The notes: a model not told the origin generated them from the letters alone. A DNA stretch of 64,000 nucleotides from Mesorhizobium australicum (GCF_900177325.1 NZ_FXBL01000004.1:3348001-3412000), one strand, 5' to 3'; counted from the stretch's first letter, positions 1 to 9,129 are shown. Program-made: numbers and translations.

Positions 1-43
1 CATCCGCATCCGCACGGGCGAAACCGGCCTCGACGCCGTCTGA
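1..43 (+). CDS. glnB: Nitrogen regulatory protein P-II, C-terminal end (partial)
   Basis: The first 43 bases read in frame as the last 13 residues of a protein, [13 protein letters not shown], then TGA. This is the usual C-terminus of P-II proteins (GlnB/GlnK), which end in RIRTGE..DAI/V. P-II senses 2-oxoglutarate, ATP and ADP and controls glutamine synthetase adenylylation and nitrogen regulation. A glnB directly before glnA is the common alphaproteobacterial order, so the two are probably co-transcribed. The start and any promoter lie outside the window. GlnK is an alternative, but it normally precedes amtB, so GlnB is preferred. Confidence 0.85.
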   Translation, partial: IRIRTGETGLDAV

Positions 44-99
44 TCGACACAACGTCGACGTATATAACAGCCGTCATCCACACTAGGGAAAAACGACCT

Positions 100-1509
100 A
101 TGACGACAGCCAAAGACATCATGAAGCAGATCAAGGACAACGACGTGAAATTCGTCGACCTCCGCTTCACCGATCCCAAGGGCAAGATGCAGCACGTGAC
201 GATGGACGTCGTCGAGGTGGACGAGGACATGTTCGCCGACGGCGTCATGTTCGACGGCTCCTCCATCGCCGGCTGGAAAGCCATCAACGAATCCGACATG
301 GTGCTGATGCCCGACACGGACACGGTCCACATGGACCCGTTCTTTGCGCAGTCGACCATGGTCGTCATGTGCGACATCCTCGACCCGATCTCCGGCGAGG
401 CCTACAACCGCGATCCGCGCGGCACGGCCAAGAAGGCCGAGGCCTACATGAAGTCGGAAGGCATCGGCGACACGATCTATGTCGGCCCGGAAGCCGAGTT
501 CTTCGTCTTCGACGACGTCAAGTACAAGGCCGATCCCTACAATACCGGCTTCAAGCTGGACTCGACCGAACTGCCGTCGAACGACGACACCGACTACGAG
601 ACCGGCAATCTCGGCCACCGTCCGCGCGTCAAGGGCGGCTACTTCCCCGTGCCGCCGGTCGATTCGCTGCAGGACATGCGTTCCGAAATGCTCACCGTCA
701 TGTCCGAGATGGGCGTGCGCACAGAAAAGCACCACCATGAGGTGGCTGCCGCGCAGCACGAACTCGGCCTGAAGTTCGACACGCTGGTCCGCAACTCCGA
801 CAAGATGCAGATCTACAAATATGTCGTGCACCAGGTGGCCAACGCCTACGGCAAGACGGCCACCTTCATGCCGAAGCCGGTCTTCGGCGACAACGGCTCG
901 GGCATGCACGTCCACATGTCGATCTGGAAGGGCGGCAAGCCGACCTTCGCCGGCAATGAATATGCCGGCCTGTCGGAGAACTGCCTCTATTTCATCGGCG
1001 GCGTCATCAAGCACGCCAAGGCGGTCAACGCCTTCACCAACCCGCTGACCAACTCTTACAAGCGGCTGGTCCCGGGCTATGAGGCGCCGGTGTTGCTCGC
1101 CTATTCGGCGCGCAACCGCTCGGCCTCGTGCCGCATCCCCTTCGGTTCGTCGCCGAAGTCGAAGCGCGTCGAGGTCCGCTTCCCCGATCCGGGCGCGAAC
1201 GCCTATCTCGGCTTCTCCGCGCTGCTGATGGCCGGCCTCGACGGCATCAAGAACAAGATCCATCCCGGCCAGCCGATGGACAAGGATCTCTACGACCTGC
1301 CGCCGAAGGAGCTGAAGAAGATCCCGACCGTCTGCGGCTCGTTGCGCGAAGCACTCCAGTCGCTCGACAAGGACCGCGGCTTCCTCAAGGCCGGCGGCGT
1401 CTTCGACGACGACCAGATCGACGCCTACATCGAGCTCAAGATGGCCGAGGTCATGCGTTTCGAGATGACCCCGCATCCGGTCGAGTTCGACATGTATTAC
1501 TCGGTCTGA
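100..1509 (+). CDS. glnA: Glutamine synthetase type I
   Basis: Cytoplasmic enzyme making glutamine from glutamate, ammonium and ATP, the entry point of ammonium assimilation. The 469 residues match dodecameric GSI-beta enzymes. Visible hallmarks are the N-terminal FDGSSIAGW loop, the metal/glutamate-binding stretch [12 protein letters not shown] near residue 130, the HHHEVA ATP/metal region near 212, and [10 protein letters not shown] near 340. Tyr398 in KDLYDLPP corresponds to the adenylylated Tyr397 of the E. coli enzyme, so covalent control by GlnE is expected. AGGGA lies about 10 bases before the ATG. The gene follows glnB by 56 bases, suggesting a glnBA operon, and a long hairpin follows the stop codon. 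Confidence 0.98.
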   Translation: MTTAKDIMKQIKDNDVKFVDLRFTDPKGKMQHVTMDVVEVDEDMFADGVMFDGSSIAGWKAINESDMVLMPDTDTVHMDPFFAQSTMVVMCDILDPISGEAYNRDPRGTAKKAEAYMKSEGIGDTIYVGPEAEFFVFDDVKYKADPYNTGFKLDSTELPSNDDTDYETGNLGHRPRVKGGYFPVPPVDSLQDMRSEMLTVMSEMGVRTEKHHHEVAAAQHELGLKFDTLVRNSDKMQIYKYVVHQVANAYGKTATFMPKPVFGDNGSGMHVHMSIWKGGKPTFAGNEYAGLSENCLYFIGGVIKHAKAVNAFTNPLTNSYKRLVPGYEAPVLLAYSARNRSASCRIPFGSSPKSKRVEVRFPDPGANAYLGFSALLMAGLDGIKNKIHPGQPMDKDLYDLPPKELKKIPTVCGSLREALQSLDKDRGFLKAGGVFDDDQIDAYIELKMAEVMRFEMTPHPVEFDMYYSV

Positions 1510-1528
1510 TTACTCGTTGATCTCACAT

Positions 1529-1573
1529 GCAAGCCCTTGGAAACAGAAACAAATTGCCATTCCAAGGGCTTGC
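1529..1573 (+). repeat. Long perfect hairpin downstream of glnA
   Basis: A 13-base perfect inverted repeat: GCAAGCCCTTGGA at 1529-1541 and its complement TCCAAGGGCTTGC at 1561-1573, with a 19-base A-rich loop. It starts 19 bases after the glnA stop. No T-run follows, so a classical Rho-independent terminator is not supported. An mRNA 3'-end stabiliser or processing hairpin of the glnBA transcript, or a binding site, are possible. Bases 1574-1745 contain nothing else I recognise apart from the ribosome site of the next gene. Confidence 0.6.
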
Positions 1574-1745
1574 CGACCTATCTATCCTTCGCTCTTGCAA
1601 TAATAGGCAGTAGAGCGTAAACAAGAGCAGTGACAACTTCAAAGGTTTGCGGGCTTTGAAGGCGTGTCCCATCATTCAGAATTGCAGTTAGCCAGGCACC
1701 TTTCTTGAAGTCTGCGCCGGTTGGTCGCGGAGCGAGGGGTTCGTC

Positions 1746-3488
1746 ATGCATCTGTTCTCAATGTGCCGGCGCGTCGCCGCGGTTGTATTTGTCCTGGGCG
1801 CGCTTGCGTGGCCGCAGCATGCAGATGCTGGGGTGCTCGAGAGGAACTACCTCCCCCAGTGGATGCCGATGCCGAGGTTCATACCTGGCCCGCCACTGTG
1901 GCTGCCGCCTGTCCCGCCACCTGCCGGGGGCGGCGAGATTTATTCGCCATCGCAGACCGCCACCTACGAGATGTCCAACATCGGCGGCTACAGCTTCCCG
2001 CCCTGCGAGCGCAATCCGGGCGGGCTGATGACGAAGACACAATGGGGTTCCGCCGCGTTCCGGCAGGCGGGGCGTATAGTCGTTCATACATTCGGCAGTG
2101 ATTTCGATACCGTGCTTGCGGCCTACCGCGGATCTTCCTGCGGAGCGCTCACCCTCCTTGGCTTCAACGACAACCGCATCGTTTCGGGAATCAGCACCAG
2201 CCAGAGCCTTCTGCAGTTTGATGTCGCGGCCAACACCCAGTATCGGCTGCAGATCGGAGGTCGGAACGGGGCGGAGGGTGACATCTATGCCAACGTCTTC
2301 CGTCTGCCTTCAGGCGGCGGCCTGTCCGTTTTCCTGGCAAAATATGGCGGCGCGTCCTTTGAGGGACGGGACTATGTCTGCGAACTCGGCTACACCCATG
2401 CGCCGACATGCCCCGCTGCGACATTCGTCGTCCACAACAGCACCGGCCACACCCTGAACGTCACTCCCTCATCCAGCCTTGGCGGGGCCTTCGGTGTCCC
2501 GGCCGCATTCTCGCTCTCGCCCGGGCAGGCGAAAGCAGTGACCTTCAACTACAATACGGTGTTCAACAGAACGACGCTCCGCACCGTGGTCGGCTATTTC
2601 ACGTTCAGTGGGCGCGTCGGAACAACGCTCGTCAGTCGCGCCTACTCTCGCGGTCTGGTCAGCGTGAAGTCCCAGACGGGCTATGGTGCGAATGTCTTGC
2701 GTGCCGCCGTGGCAAATCAGGTGCGCACAGCCTACGTCAATGAGGGCGTCTATTTCGACGTGAAGATATCGAACATCGGAACCCAGGCTGCGACCGGCTG
2801 CCATGCACGTTCCAAGGTCTTTTCCCGCCTCAAGACGTACTGGCAGCTATTCACGCCCCCCTCCACGACGGGAACCCCGAGTGTGCCGGTCACGATTCCC
2901 GCCGGTGGCTACAAATGGCTCCGCGTCTGGATGGCGAGCCAGTCTGCCCGAGATGGCGACCCGCTCTCGCTCGGCGACATCATCATAGATTGCGCGAACA
3001 CGGCCGAACTCGCCTTAAACGCGGCTAATCGCTTCGACCTGACGTCGTTCGGCTCTTTCCCGCTTCGGAACGTCGTCGTTGCTGCGGTTTCGCCGACGAC
3101 CGGCGTGCTGAATGTACCGCCGACGGGCATCGCCAAGTTCCGCGTATCGGTCAAGAATACCGGCCCGGCCGTTCAAATGCGGGTCAACGGCTTTTACGAG
3201 AGCCCTTTCGACGACCCCGCAAATTCACGTTTCACCGTCACCGGCATTTGCGCCGCCAACGCCGCTGGCGCCTGCACCGGCCCAAGCGGGAGCACCGTCC
3301 TCATCTATAGTTCCGCCCAGAACGTCACCAATTACTTCAACGTCTTCGTGAGGGCACCGGCCGTCAATCCCGGCTACGACCCCTCCAGGCGCCGCATTTT
3401 CCTGAACGTCAAGCAGGACACACCTGCCAACGTCTCCACCGACTATGTCCTCGTTGGCACGCGCGGCATCGCCGTCAGGAAGAATTGA
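1746..3488 (+). CDS. Large secreted orphan with PPC-like and Ig-like segments
   Basis: Not recognised as a named family. The 580-residue protein begins with a clear Sec signal peptide (about residues 1-28, cut after QHADA). A proline-rich linker (about 37-63, with PPVPPP) follows, then a segment near 68-185 resembling bacterial pre-peptidase C-terminal (PPC) domains, with FDTVLAAYRG and FNDNRI as in calcium-dependent exported proteins. The remainder looks like three beta-rich Ig-like repeats (about 190-305, 306-445, 446-580) with phrases typical of CARDB or choice-of-anchor domains (LSPGQAKAVTF, VKNTGPA). No catalytic motif, membrane anchor or sorting signal is visible. GAGGGG before the ATG supports this start. 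It is probably released or on the cell surface, and has no operon partner. Confidence 0.75.
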   Translation: MHLFSMCRRVAAVVFVLGALAWPQHADAGVLERNYLPQWMPMPRFIPGPPLWLPPVPPPAGGGEIYSPSQTATYEMSNIGGYSFPPCERNPGGLMTKTQWGSAAFRQAGRIVVHTFGSDFDTVLAAYRGSSCGALTLLGFNDNRIVSGISTSQSLLQFDVAANTQYRLQIGGRNGAEGDIYANVFRLPSGGGLSVFLAKYGGASFEGRDYVCELGYTHAPTCPAATFVVHNSTGHTLNVTPSSSLGGAFGVPAAFSLSPGQAKAVTFNYNTVFNRTTLRTVVGYFTFSGRVGTTLVSRAYSRGLVSVKSQTGYGANVLRAAVANQVRTAYVNEGVYFDVKISNIGTQAATGCHARSKVFSRLKTYWQLFTPPSTTGTPSVPVTIPAGGYKWLRVWMASQSARDGDPLSLGDIIIDCANTAELALNAANRFDLTSFGSFPLRNVVVAAVSPTTGVLNVPPTGIAKFRVSVKNTGPAVQMRVNGFYESPFDDPANSRFTVTGICAANAAGACTGPSGSTVLIYSSAQNVTNYFNVFVRAPAVNPGYDPSRRRIFLNVKQDTPANVSTDYVLVGTRGIAVRKN

Positions 3489-3551
3489 ACGTCCAGCCAG
3501 CATGACGCCTGGCGTCGGTGAGAAACCCACTTGCCGGAGACTCGCTCAACG

Positions 3552-4178
3552 TCAATTCCTGCCGAGCAGGTCGTCGGCCAACGCGGCAAGATCCGCCGCC
3601 TTGAGGAAATCCTCATGCGCGCGCAAAAGGTTCATCCGCAGATTGTTGCGGATGTAGTCGTAGTCATGCCCGACGAGGCTCTGGTGGATCGGCAGCGCCT
3701 TGTGGATCAGCCGCGCCATCGGCTCCGCCATCAGCCGCACCGGCCGTGGCGCATCCAGCTGTGTCGCCTGCAGCCGTTCGCGCACGAGATCGCGCGCCTT
3801 CGACCAGAAATCGTCGGGCTCCCCCGCCGGAAGCGGGTGGCGTTCGAACACCGTCGCGGCGATCGCCTCGATCGCCTCCGGTAGGCGGCGCTGGCGTAGT
3901 CCCGCGGCCGGGCGGATGGTCCCCTCCAGCATCTCGGCGAGCATCGCGACCGCCGGCGGGAAGCTCTGCCAGCACGACGCGGTCAGCTTCTGGCGGAATT
4001 CCTCTTCGGAAAACAGCTTCTGCCAGTAGACCCCTGCCCTCACGCGGCAGAACTCAACGACGCATTTCTGCGCGAGAAATGCCGCCCGCGCATCGAGAAA
4101 GTCCTCCAGGGCCGCGGCCGTCGCGACCGGCGGGTCCTTGTGGAATACCGTTGAAACGAGGTTGTCGATCAGGCCCAT
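3552..4178 (-). CDS. Conserved hypothetical protein, helical
   Basis: Not recognised. 208 residues without signal peptide or membrane segment, rich in predicted helix, with a Cys/Trp-containing stretch near 40-75 (CVVEFCRVRAGVYWQKLF) and a C-terminal segment DYDYIRNNLRMNLLRAHEDF. The composition is that of a soluble cytoplasmic protein, and codon use matches the neighbours. It is a single gene, divergent from the symporter genes at 4434 and convergent with the secreted orphan. No function is proposed. Confidence 0.7.
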   Translation of the reverse strand: MGLIDNLVSTVFHKDPPVATAAALEDFLDARAAFLAQKCVVEFCRVRAGVYWQKLFSEEEFRQKLTASCWQSFPPAVAMLAEMLEGTIRPAAGLRQRRLPEAIEAIAATVFERHPLPAGEPDDFWSKARDLVRERLQATQLDAPRPVRLMAEPMARLIHKALPIHQSLVGHDYDYIRNNLRMNLLRAHEDFLKAADLAALADDLLGRN

Positions 4179-4433
4179 GATGTGTCCACCCGCTGTTCAG
4201 GCACCGTATCCGTGTCCATCGGGCTGCGCCAGCCTCACGACGTCGGCACCCGTCGACCGATTCTAAAGTTGAATGCGCAACGACCTCTTACAAATGTTAC
4301 CAAATTGGCAACGTCGTACGAATCCGCAGGAGGTGGGATTCGCTGCGGGGTGTGCGAGGTGGAGCCTCGCAGGGGTGGAGAATTAAGACGGCGGCTCGCG
4401 AGATGCCGCGACAAGAGGAGGAGGGAATGCGAA

Positions 4434-4688
4434 ATGGCCACGCCTGATCGCGTAAGTTACTGGAACAAGACCAGGAACCTCATGATCGTCATGATGGCTC
4501 TGTGGGTCTTCTTCGGCTACGTCGTCCACATGTTCGTGGGCTCGCTGAACAACATCGTCATCCTCGGCTTCCCGCTCGGCTATTACATGGCCGCGCAAGG
4601 GTCGCTGATTGCCTTCGTCATTATGCTCTTCGTCTTCGCTGGCCGGCAGAACGCCATCGACGAAGAGCATGGCGTCGCTGAAGAATAA
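4434..4688 (+). CDS. Sodium/solute symporter small subunit, DUF4212 family
   Basis: 84-residue membrane protein with two hydrophobic helices (about residues 17-37 and 43-70), the size and pattern of DUF4212 (Na_symport_sm) proteins. These are always encoded next to a large SSS-family symporter, and the VC_2705-type large subunit follows after 12 bases. The pair probably imports a small carboxylate such as acetate with Na+ (inference from family). This ATG is chosen because a strong purine-rich ribosome site (AGGAGGAGGGA) lies just upstream; an in-frame extension back to 4182 lacks one. The 255-base leader to the divergent gene at 4178 presumably carries the promoter. Confidence 0.92.
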   Translation: MATPDRVSYWNKTRNLMIVMMALWVFFGYVVHMFVGSLNNIVILGFPLGYYMAAQGSLIAFVIMLFVFAGRQNAIDEEHGVAEE

Positions 4689-4700
4689 GCGGAGGCGACC

Positions 4701-6680
4701 ATGGCAAACACAACTGTCTCGGGAGGTGACTTCACCTCCAATCTCGGCCGCATCTACGGAATCTATACCGGCGGCTTCATCGCCTTCATCATCCTGATGG
4801 CGATCCTCAGCGCGATGGGCGTGCCCAACCGCATCATCGGCTACATGTTCGTGGGCTTCACGATCGCCATCTATGCCGTCATCGGCATCCTCTCCCGCAC
4901 CATGCAGGTCGGCGAGTACTACGTCGCTGGCCGCCGCGTGCCTGCGATCTACAACGGCATGGCGACGGGCGCGGACTGGATGTCCGGCGCCTCCTTCGTC
5001 GGCATGGCCGGCACGCTCTACGCGCTTGGCTATGATGGCCTCGCCTTCGTGCTCGGCTGGACGGGCGGCTATGTGCTGGTCGCGGTGCTGGTCGCGCCGT
5101 TCTTGCGCAAGTTCGGCGCCTATACGGTCCCGGACTTCCTGTCGGCCCGCTACGGCGGCAACTTCGCCCGCCTGATCGGCGTGATCGTGCTGTTCTCCTG
5201 CTCGTTCACCTATGTCGTCGCGCAGATCTACGCCACCGGCATTATCTCGGCCCGCTTCCTCGGCCTCGACTTCAACGTCGCGGTCTATGTGGGTCTCGCC
5301 GGCATCTTGGTCTGCTCGATGCTCGGCGGCATGCGCGCCGTCACTTGGACGCAGGTCGCCCAGTATATCGTGCTCATCATCGCTTACCTGATCCCGGCGA
5401 TCTGGATGTCGACGGTCAAGACCGGCGTGCCGATCCCGCAGATCATGCAGGGTCAGGCACTTCAGGGCATCGCAGCGCTGGAACAGGCACAGGGCATCGC
5501 TGTCGGCCATGCGACTCCGTTCGCACATGGCGGCTACAACGCCCTGAACTACTTCCTGCTCATCCTCTGCCTGATGGTCGGAACGGCCTCGCTGCCGCAC
5601 GTCCTGATGCGCTACTTCACGACGCCGTCGGTGCGTGAGGCGCGTGTTTCGGTCGCGTGGTCGCTGCTGTTCATCTTCATCCTCTACTTCACGGCGCCGG
5701 CTTACGCGGCGTTCGCCAAGTGGACGATGCTCGACCTCGTTGCCTCGGGCCTTACACCGGACAATATTGCGGAAAAGGCCTCGTGGATGTTCCGTTGGGC
5801 AGCAGCCGACAACGCGCTGGTGCAAATCTGCGGCAAGGCGGCGGTTGACGCGGCAGCCGTGGCAGCGGCCTGTGCCGAGCAGGGCGTGACCAACATCGCC
5901 TTCTCCAACATCAACCTCAACGCCGACATGATCGTGCTGGCGACCCCGGAAATGGCAGGCATGCCCTATGTCATCTCCGGTCTCGTCGCTGCGGGTGGTC
6001 TCGCCGCTGCTCTGTCCACCGCGGACGGACTGCTTCTGGCCATCGCCAACGCGCTCAGCCACGACATCTACTACAAGATGATCGACCAGAACGCGCCGAC
6101 CGCCCGTCGGTTGGTGGTGTCGCGCATCCTGCTCGTGGTCGTGGCGATCCTGGCGGCCTATGTGGCCTCGACCAAGCCGGCGGACATCCTGGCGATGGTC
6201 TCCTGGGCCTTCTCGCTGGCTGCCGCGGGGCTCTTCCCGGCGCTGGTTCTGGGCGTCTGGTGGAAGCGCAACAACTCGGCAGGCGCGGTCGCCGGCATGA
6301 TCGCGGGCTTCGCGGTCTGCATGTATTACCTGCTCGGCACCCGCTATGGCGCCGTCGGGTTCTACGAGATGTGGAGCGGGCTCTCGACGGCTTCGGCCGA
6401 GGCGGTTCAGAAGTTCGCCGATCTGAAGGCGGCTTGGGAAGCCGCGGCTCCCGACGCCAAGGCAGCTGCCTGGACGGCGCTCGACAAGCATGCGCAGACG
6501 ATCGCGAGCTGGTGGGGCGTGAAGAACCTGTCGGCGGCCGCTTTCGGTCTGCCGGTGGGCTTCGCGGTCATGATCGTCGTCAGCCTGCTGACGAAGGCCC
6601 CGTCGCAGGCGATGCAGGATTTCATCGAGGAAATCCGCATCCCGCGCGGCAAGACCGTGATGGAAGAAAAGACGGCCTGA
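4701..6680 (+). CDS. Na+/solute symporter, VC_2705 (SSS) family, ActP-like
   Basis: 659-residue inner-membrane transporter of the sodium:solute symporter family, Na_symport_lg/VC_2705 branch, with about 13 membrane helices. Features include YYVAGRRVPAIYNGMATGADWMSGASF near residue 75 onward (split here across the first SSS signature) and AALSTADGLLLAIANALSHDIYY near 435-457, the second SSS signature with the Na+-site serine/threonine. Substrates in this branch are small carboxylates such as acetate. It is longer than many relatives because of hydrophilic, alanine-rich loops near 370-410 and 565-610. It follows DUF4212 in an operon and is followed by a hairpin terminator. The exact substrate cannot be told. 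Confidence 0.93.
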   Translation: MANTTVSGGDFTSNLGRIYGIYTGGFIAFIILMAILSAMGVPNRIIGYMFVGFTIAIYAVIGILSRTMQVGEYYVAGRRVPAIYNGMATGADWMSGASFVGMAGTLYALGYDGLAFVLGWTGGYVLVAVLVAPFLRKFGAYTVPDFLSARYGGNFARLIGVIVLFSCSFTYVVAQIYATGIISARFLGLDFNVAVYVGLAGILVCSMLGGMRAVTWTQVAQYIVLIIAYLIPAIWMSTVKTGVPIPQIMQGQALQGIAALEQAQGIAVGHATPFAHGGYNALNYFLLILCLMVGTASLPHVLMRYFTTPSVREARVSVAWSLLFIFILYFTAPAYAAFAKWTMLDLVASGLTPDNIAEKASWMFRWAAADNALVQICGKAAVDAAAVAAACAEQGVTNIAFSNINLNADMIVLATPEMAGMPYVISGLVAAGGLAAALSTADGLLLAIANALSHDIYYKMIDQNAPTARRLVVSRILLVVVAILAAYVASTKPADILAMVSWAFSLAAAGLFPALVLGVWWKRNNSAGAVAGMIAGFAVCMYYLLGTRYGAVGFYEMWSGLSTASAEAVQKFADLKAAWEAAAPDAKAAAWTALDKHAQTIASWWGVKNLSAAAFGLPVGFAVMIVVSLLTKAPSQAMQDFIEEIRIPRGKTVMEEKTA

Positions 6681-6698
6681 TCCCGGCCGTCGCGACTG

Positions 6699-6731
6699 AA
6701 GGCGGGGTCCAGCCATGGGCCCCGCCTTCTT
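6699..6731 (+). terminator. Hairpin terminator after the symporter
   Basis: AAGGCGGGG at 6699-6707 pairs perfectly with CCCCGCCTT at 6720-6728, and three more pairs (one G-T) extend the stem to 12 with a 6-base loop. A short pyrimidine stretch (CTTG) follows. It lies 19 bases after the symporter stop, so it probably ends that transcript, although the T-tract is poor and some read-through into the membrane genes at 6778 is possible. Confidence 0.6.
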
Positions 6732-6777
6732 GTCGCCGGTTGCTTTGCCGCCGAATGTCCGCTTCAAGTAGCCGAGC

Positions 6778-7086
6778 ATGAGCGATTTCTGGACTTATTG
6801 GTATATCCACATTCCGAACTTCGTGCTGGCGGCGATTGCCTACACGCTGGCGGGACGTTTCCTCCTCGGTCTTTTCGTGCCGCGGGACTGGGACAACTAC
6901 ATCTGGCGCTTTTTTCGCCTGATCACGGATCCGGTCGTGAATGTTGTGAGGAGGATCACGCCGAGCGCGGTCGCCGACCCGGCGGTGGTGCCGCTCGCCT
7001 TCTTCTGGATCATGGCCTTGAGGTTCGTCTTCCTCGCTACCATGATTCATCTCGGCATCGCGCCGGCCGCGTCATCGGGAGCCTGA
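6778..7086 (+). CDS. Small membrane protein, half-YggT-like
   Basis: 102 residues with two hydrophobic helices (about 10-30 and 73-93) separated by a polar segment LITDPVVNVVRRITPS. That segment resembles the DPLLRPIRRIIPP motif of YggT/YlmG proteins, which carry two such repeats, whereas this protein has one. YggT-type proteins are inner-membrane proteins of poorly defined role in envelope or osmotic homeostasis. The assignment rests on the motif and topology only. The next gene starts one base after this stop, so the pair is co-translated or co-transcribed. Confidence 0.65.
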   Translation: MSDFWTYWYIHIPNFVLAAIAYTLAGRFLLGLFVPRDWDNYIWRFFRLITDPVVNVVRRITPSAVADPAVVPLAFFWIMALRFVFLATMIHLGIAPAASSGA

Positions 7087-7087
7087 G

Positions 7088-7414
7088 ATGGATCGAAACG
7101 TGCTTGTTCCTGTGATGGGACTGTCGATCCTCAACGGCATCTTCTCGCCCTATATGCTGATCGTCTACCTGGCGAACTGGTTCTGGTACCCGTCCACAAT
7201 CCTGCCCGCCTCGCCCCAGATCGTCGTCATGCTGAGCGCGATCATTTTCGCCACGTTGACGCTGATGGTCGCCGGAGTCCCTGCCGCACTCTACGAGCGT
7301 GCAAGAGGCCCACAGGGCGGCGCGGTCGCCGGCATTATCTGGATCGTCGCCGCCGCCGTTCTGACCCTGCCGGCAGTCCCGAATGCCCTTCGGGTGCTCG
7401 GCGTCTCAGCCTAG
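7088..7414 (+). CDS. Small hydrophobic membrane protein
   Basis: Not recognised. 108 residues with about three membrane helices (roughly 8-28, 38-62 and 80-102) and few polar residues. It follows the half-YggT-like gene by one base, so the two probably act together at the inner membrane. The last 9 bases overlap the 3' end of the convergent ATP12-chaperone gene. No motif indicates a function. Confidence 0.6.
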   Translation: MDRNVLVPVMGLSILNGIFSPYMLIVYLANWFWYPSTILPASPQIVVMLSAIIFATLTLMVAGVPAALYERARGPQGGAVAGIIWIVAAAVLTLPAVPNALRVLGVSA

Positions 7415-8194
7415 CGCAGCGATCAGCCGCGCGGCGGCAAGCATGTCCGCCTTGCGGAAGGCGCGGCGATGCTCGGCCTCGGCGTCGGTGCCCCACTGCT
7501 CGATGTTCCAGTCCTCGTCGACATGGGCCGCCATCCAGGCTGTCTCCACGTCCCAGGCGCCGGCTTCTACCGCCAACGCCAGCAGCGCCGACCCGGTCAG
7601 CGTTGTCATGACATGCATGGCCGCGAGCCGGAGCGGCTCGAACCGCGCCGCGACGTGGCGGCGCACCGCCTCGATCGCCTCTTTTGGCTGCTCGATATGC
7701 ATGACGCCCTCAGCGAGGAAGAACCGAGCGCCCAGGTCCTTGCGGAACCAGTCGAGCACCGGGTCCCACGCAGCCGCCTGCCGCTCGACGAGTGCTTGCG
7801 GCGCGGCGGCGCGATAGAAAAGCAGGTCCGTGCCGGCATATTTGACGATCTCGTCGGCCACCGGCTGCGGTTCCTTCGAGACGCCGTCCACCGTCGAGTT
7901 GGCGATGCGCGTCACCGGCATCGTCACGGGATTGATCTCTTCGCCCTGCGCGGCGAACTCGTCGGCGACAAGCGTCGTCGCCTGCCGCGTCGGCAGGGTC
8001 AGGATCGCGCGCCCGGGCGTGCGCACCGGTTTGCCGTCGAGCAGCACCGCAAAGCCCCCGTCGCGCTCGCCGACCGACACCTCGGCATAGAAGCGCTTCG
8101 GCAGCGGTATCTTCGACTGGATCTGCGCCCGACGCACCGGATCGGGATCCGAGAAGTGCTTTCCGGCTTCGAGATCTTCGAGAAGGTCGCGCAT
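7406..8194 (-). CDS. ATP12-family F1-ATPase assembly chaperone
   Basis: 262-residue soluble protein of the ATP12 family, which in mitochondria and alphaproteobacteria binds the F1 alpha subunit during ATP synthase assembly. Family features are PKRFYAEVSV and LLDGKPVRTPGRA in the N-terminal domain (residues 30-65), a central TRIANSTVDGV region, YAGTDLLFYRA near 140, and the C-terminal WMAAHVDEDWNIEQWG block. An ATG at 8194 was chosen because this is where family similarity begins; the frame runs open to 8944 only as a shadow of the neighbouring transporter. It is last in a minus-strand run with the EamA transporter (14-base gap) and the pseudouridine synthase. Confidence 0.93.
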   Translation of the reverse strand: MRDLLEDLEAGKHFSDPDPVRRAQIQSKIPLPKRFYAEVSVGERDGGFAVLLDGKPVRTPGRAILTLPTRQATTLVADEFAAQGEEINPVTMPVTRIANSTVDGVSKEPQPVADEIVKYAGTDLLFYRAAAPQALVERQAAAWDPVLDWFRKDLGARFFLAEGVMHIEQPKEAIEAVRRHVAARFEPLRLAAMHVMTTLTGSALLALAVEAGAWDVETAWMAAHVDEDWNIEQWGTDAEAEHRRAFRKADMLAAARLIAALG

Positions 8195-8208
8195 GAGATA
8201 CTCTTCCG

Positions 8209-9129
8209 TCAGGCTGTGGGTGGAACGGCCTGGCGCGGCCGATTGACGATGAGGAGCCCGGCCGCGATCAGGCCCAGCGACAACAAAAGCCACCACGACA
8301 GGGGTTCGTCCAGAAGGACGCCGCCCTGTATCACTCCAAACGCCGGTGTCAGAAATATGAAGCTGGAGAGCGACGACGCCGGATAGCGCCTTATCATCCA
8401 GAACCACGCGATGAAGGCGACCGTGGTGATGAAGCAGGCCTGGAACAGGATCGCGCCGATCGGCAGCAGGCCAGGATCGCGCAGGATGGGACCGGCGAAG
8501 GGCAGGAGCAGCGCCGAAAACGGGATCGACACACCGAGCTGGTACGACAGAACCTTTTCCGCGCTGGCGTCGGACAGTCTCGACTTCTTGATGACCAGAA
8601 TGATCGCCGCCCAGATCGCGCTGGCCGCCAGGTTCATGAGATCGCCGATCCACGCGTCCGGACCTGGCAGGCTCAGACGATCGCCGAAGATCACCGCCAC
8701 GCCTGCGAACGCCAGGACGAGCCCGAGCACCTTTGTCGTGTCCATGCGTTCGCCAAGCAGATAATGCGCCCCGATCAACATGAAGAACGGCATCATGTTG
8801 GCGAGCAGCACCGCGCGCGCCACGCTGGTGAATTCCAGCCCGACGAACATCAGGACGAACTGGAGGCCGAAGAGAACGCCGACGAGCAGGCCGGCCCTCA
8901 GTGTGCCGTCGCTGTGGAAGAGCGGGATCTGCCGCCAGCGGCACCAGAGCAATATGAGAACGATGGCGATTGTCGAGCGCGCTGTGACGACGAAGATCGG
9001 GTTGAAGCCCATGTTCGCGACCTTGGTCGCGATGTTGCTGAGGCCAAAAGTGAAGGTGAGCCCCACCATCGTCACGACGGCAAAGGTGTCGAGGGCGTCG
9101 CGCCGCTCGAAGGTGAGCGTCGCGGTCAT
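8209..9129 (-). CDS. EamA/DMT-family transporter
   Basis: 306-residue inner-membrane protein with ten hydrophobic helices in two EamA repeats, the layout of drug/metabolite transporters (RhtA/YdcZ type), which usually export amino acids or related metabolites. Family features are the polar NIATKVANMGFNP start of repeat one, PLFHSDGTLRAGLLVG after helix 3, and YPASSLSSFIFLTPAFGV in repeat two. The ATG shares four bases (ATGA) with the stop of the upstream pseudouridine-synthase gene, so the two are translationally coupled. Substrate unknown. Confidence 0.9.
   Translation of the reverse strand: MTATLTFERRDALDTFAVVTMVGLTFTFGLSNIATKVANMGFNPIFVVTARSTIAIVLILLWCRWRQIPLFHSDGTLRAGLLVGVLFGLQFVLMFVGLEFTSVARAVLLANMMPFFMLIGAHYLLGERMDTTKVLGLVLAFAGVAVIFGDRLSLPGPDAWIGDLMNLAASAIWAAIILVIKKSRLSDASAEKVLSYQLGVSIPFSALLLPFAGPILRDPGLLPIGAILFQACFITTVAFIAWFWMIRRYPASSLSSFIFLTPAFGVIQGGVLLDEPLSWWLLLSLGLIAAGLLIVNRPRQAVPPTA

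Noticed and set aside
4383..6779. A 798-codon open frame on the minus strand opposite the symporter
   Set aside because: Its composition (long His/Arg/Asp runs) is that of a reverse-frame shadow of a membrane protein; the plus-strand symporter has clear signatures.
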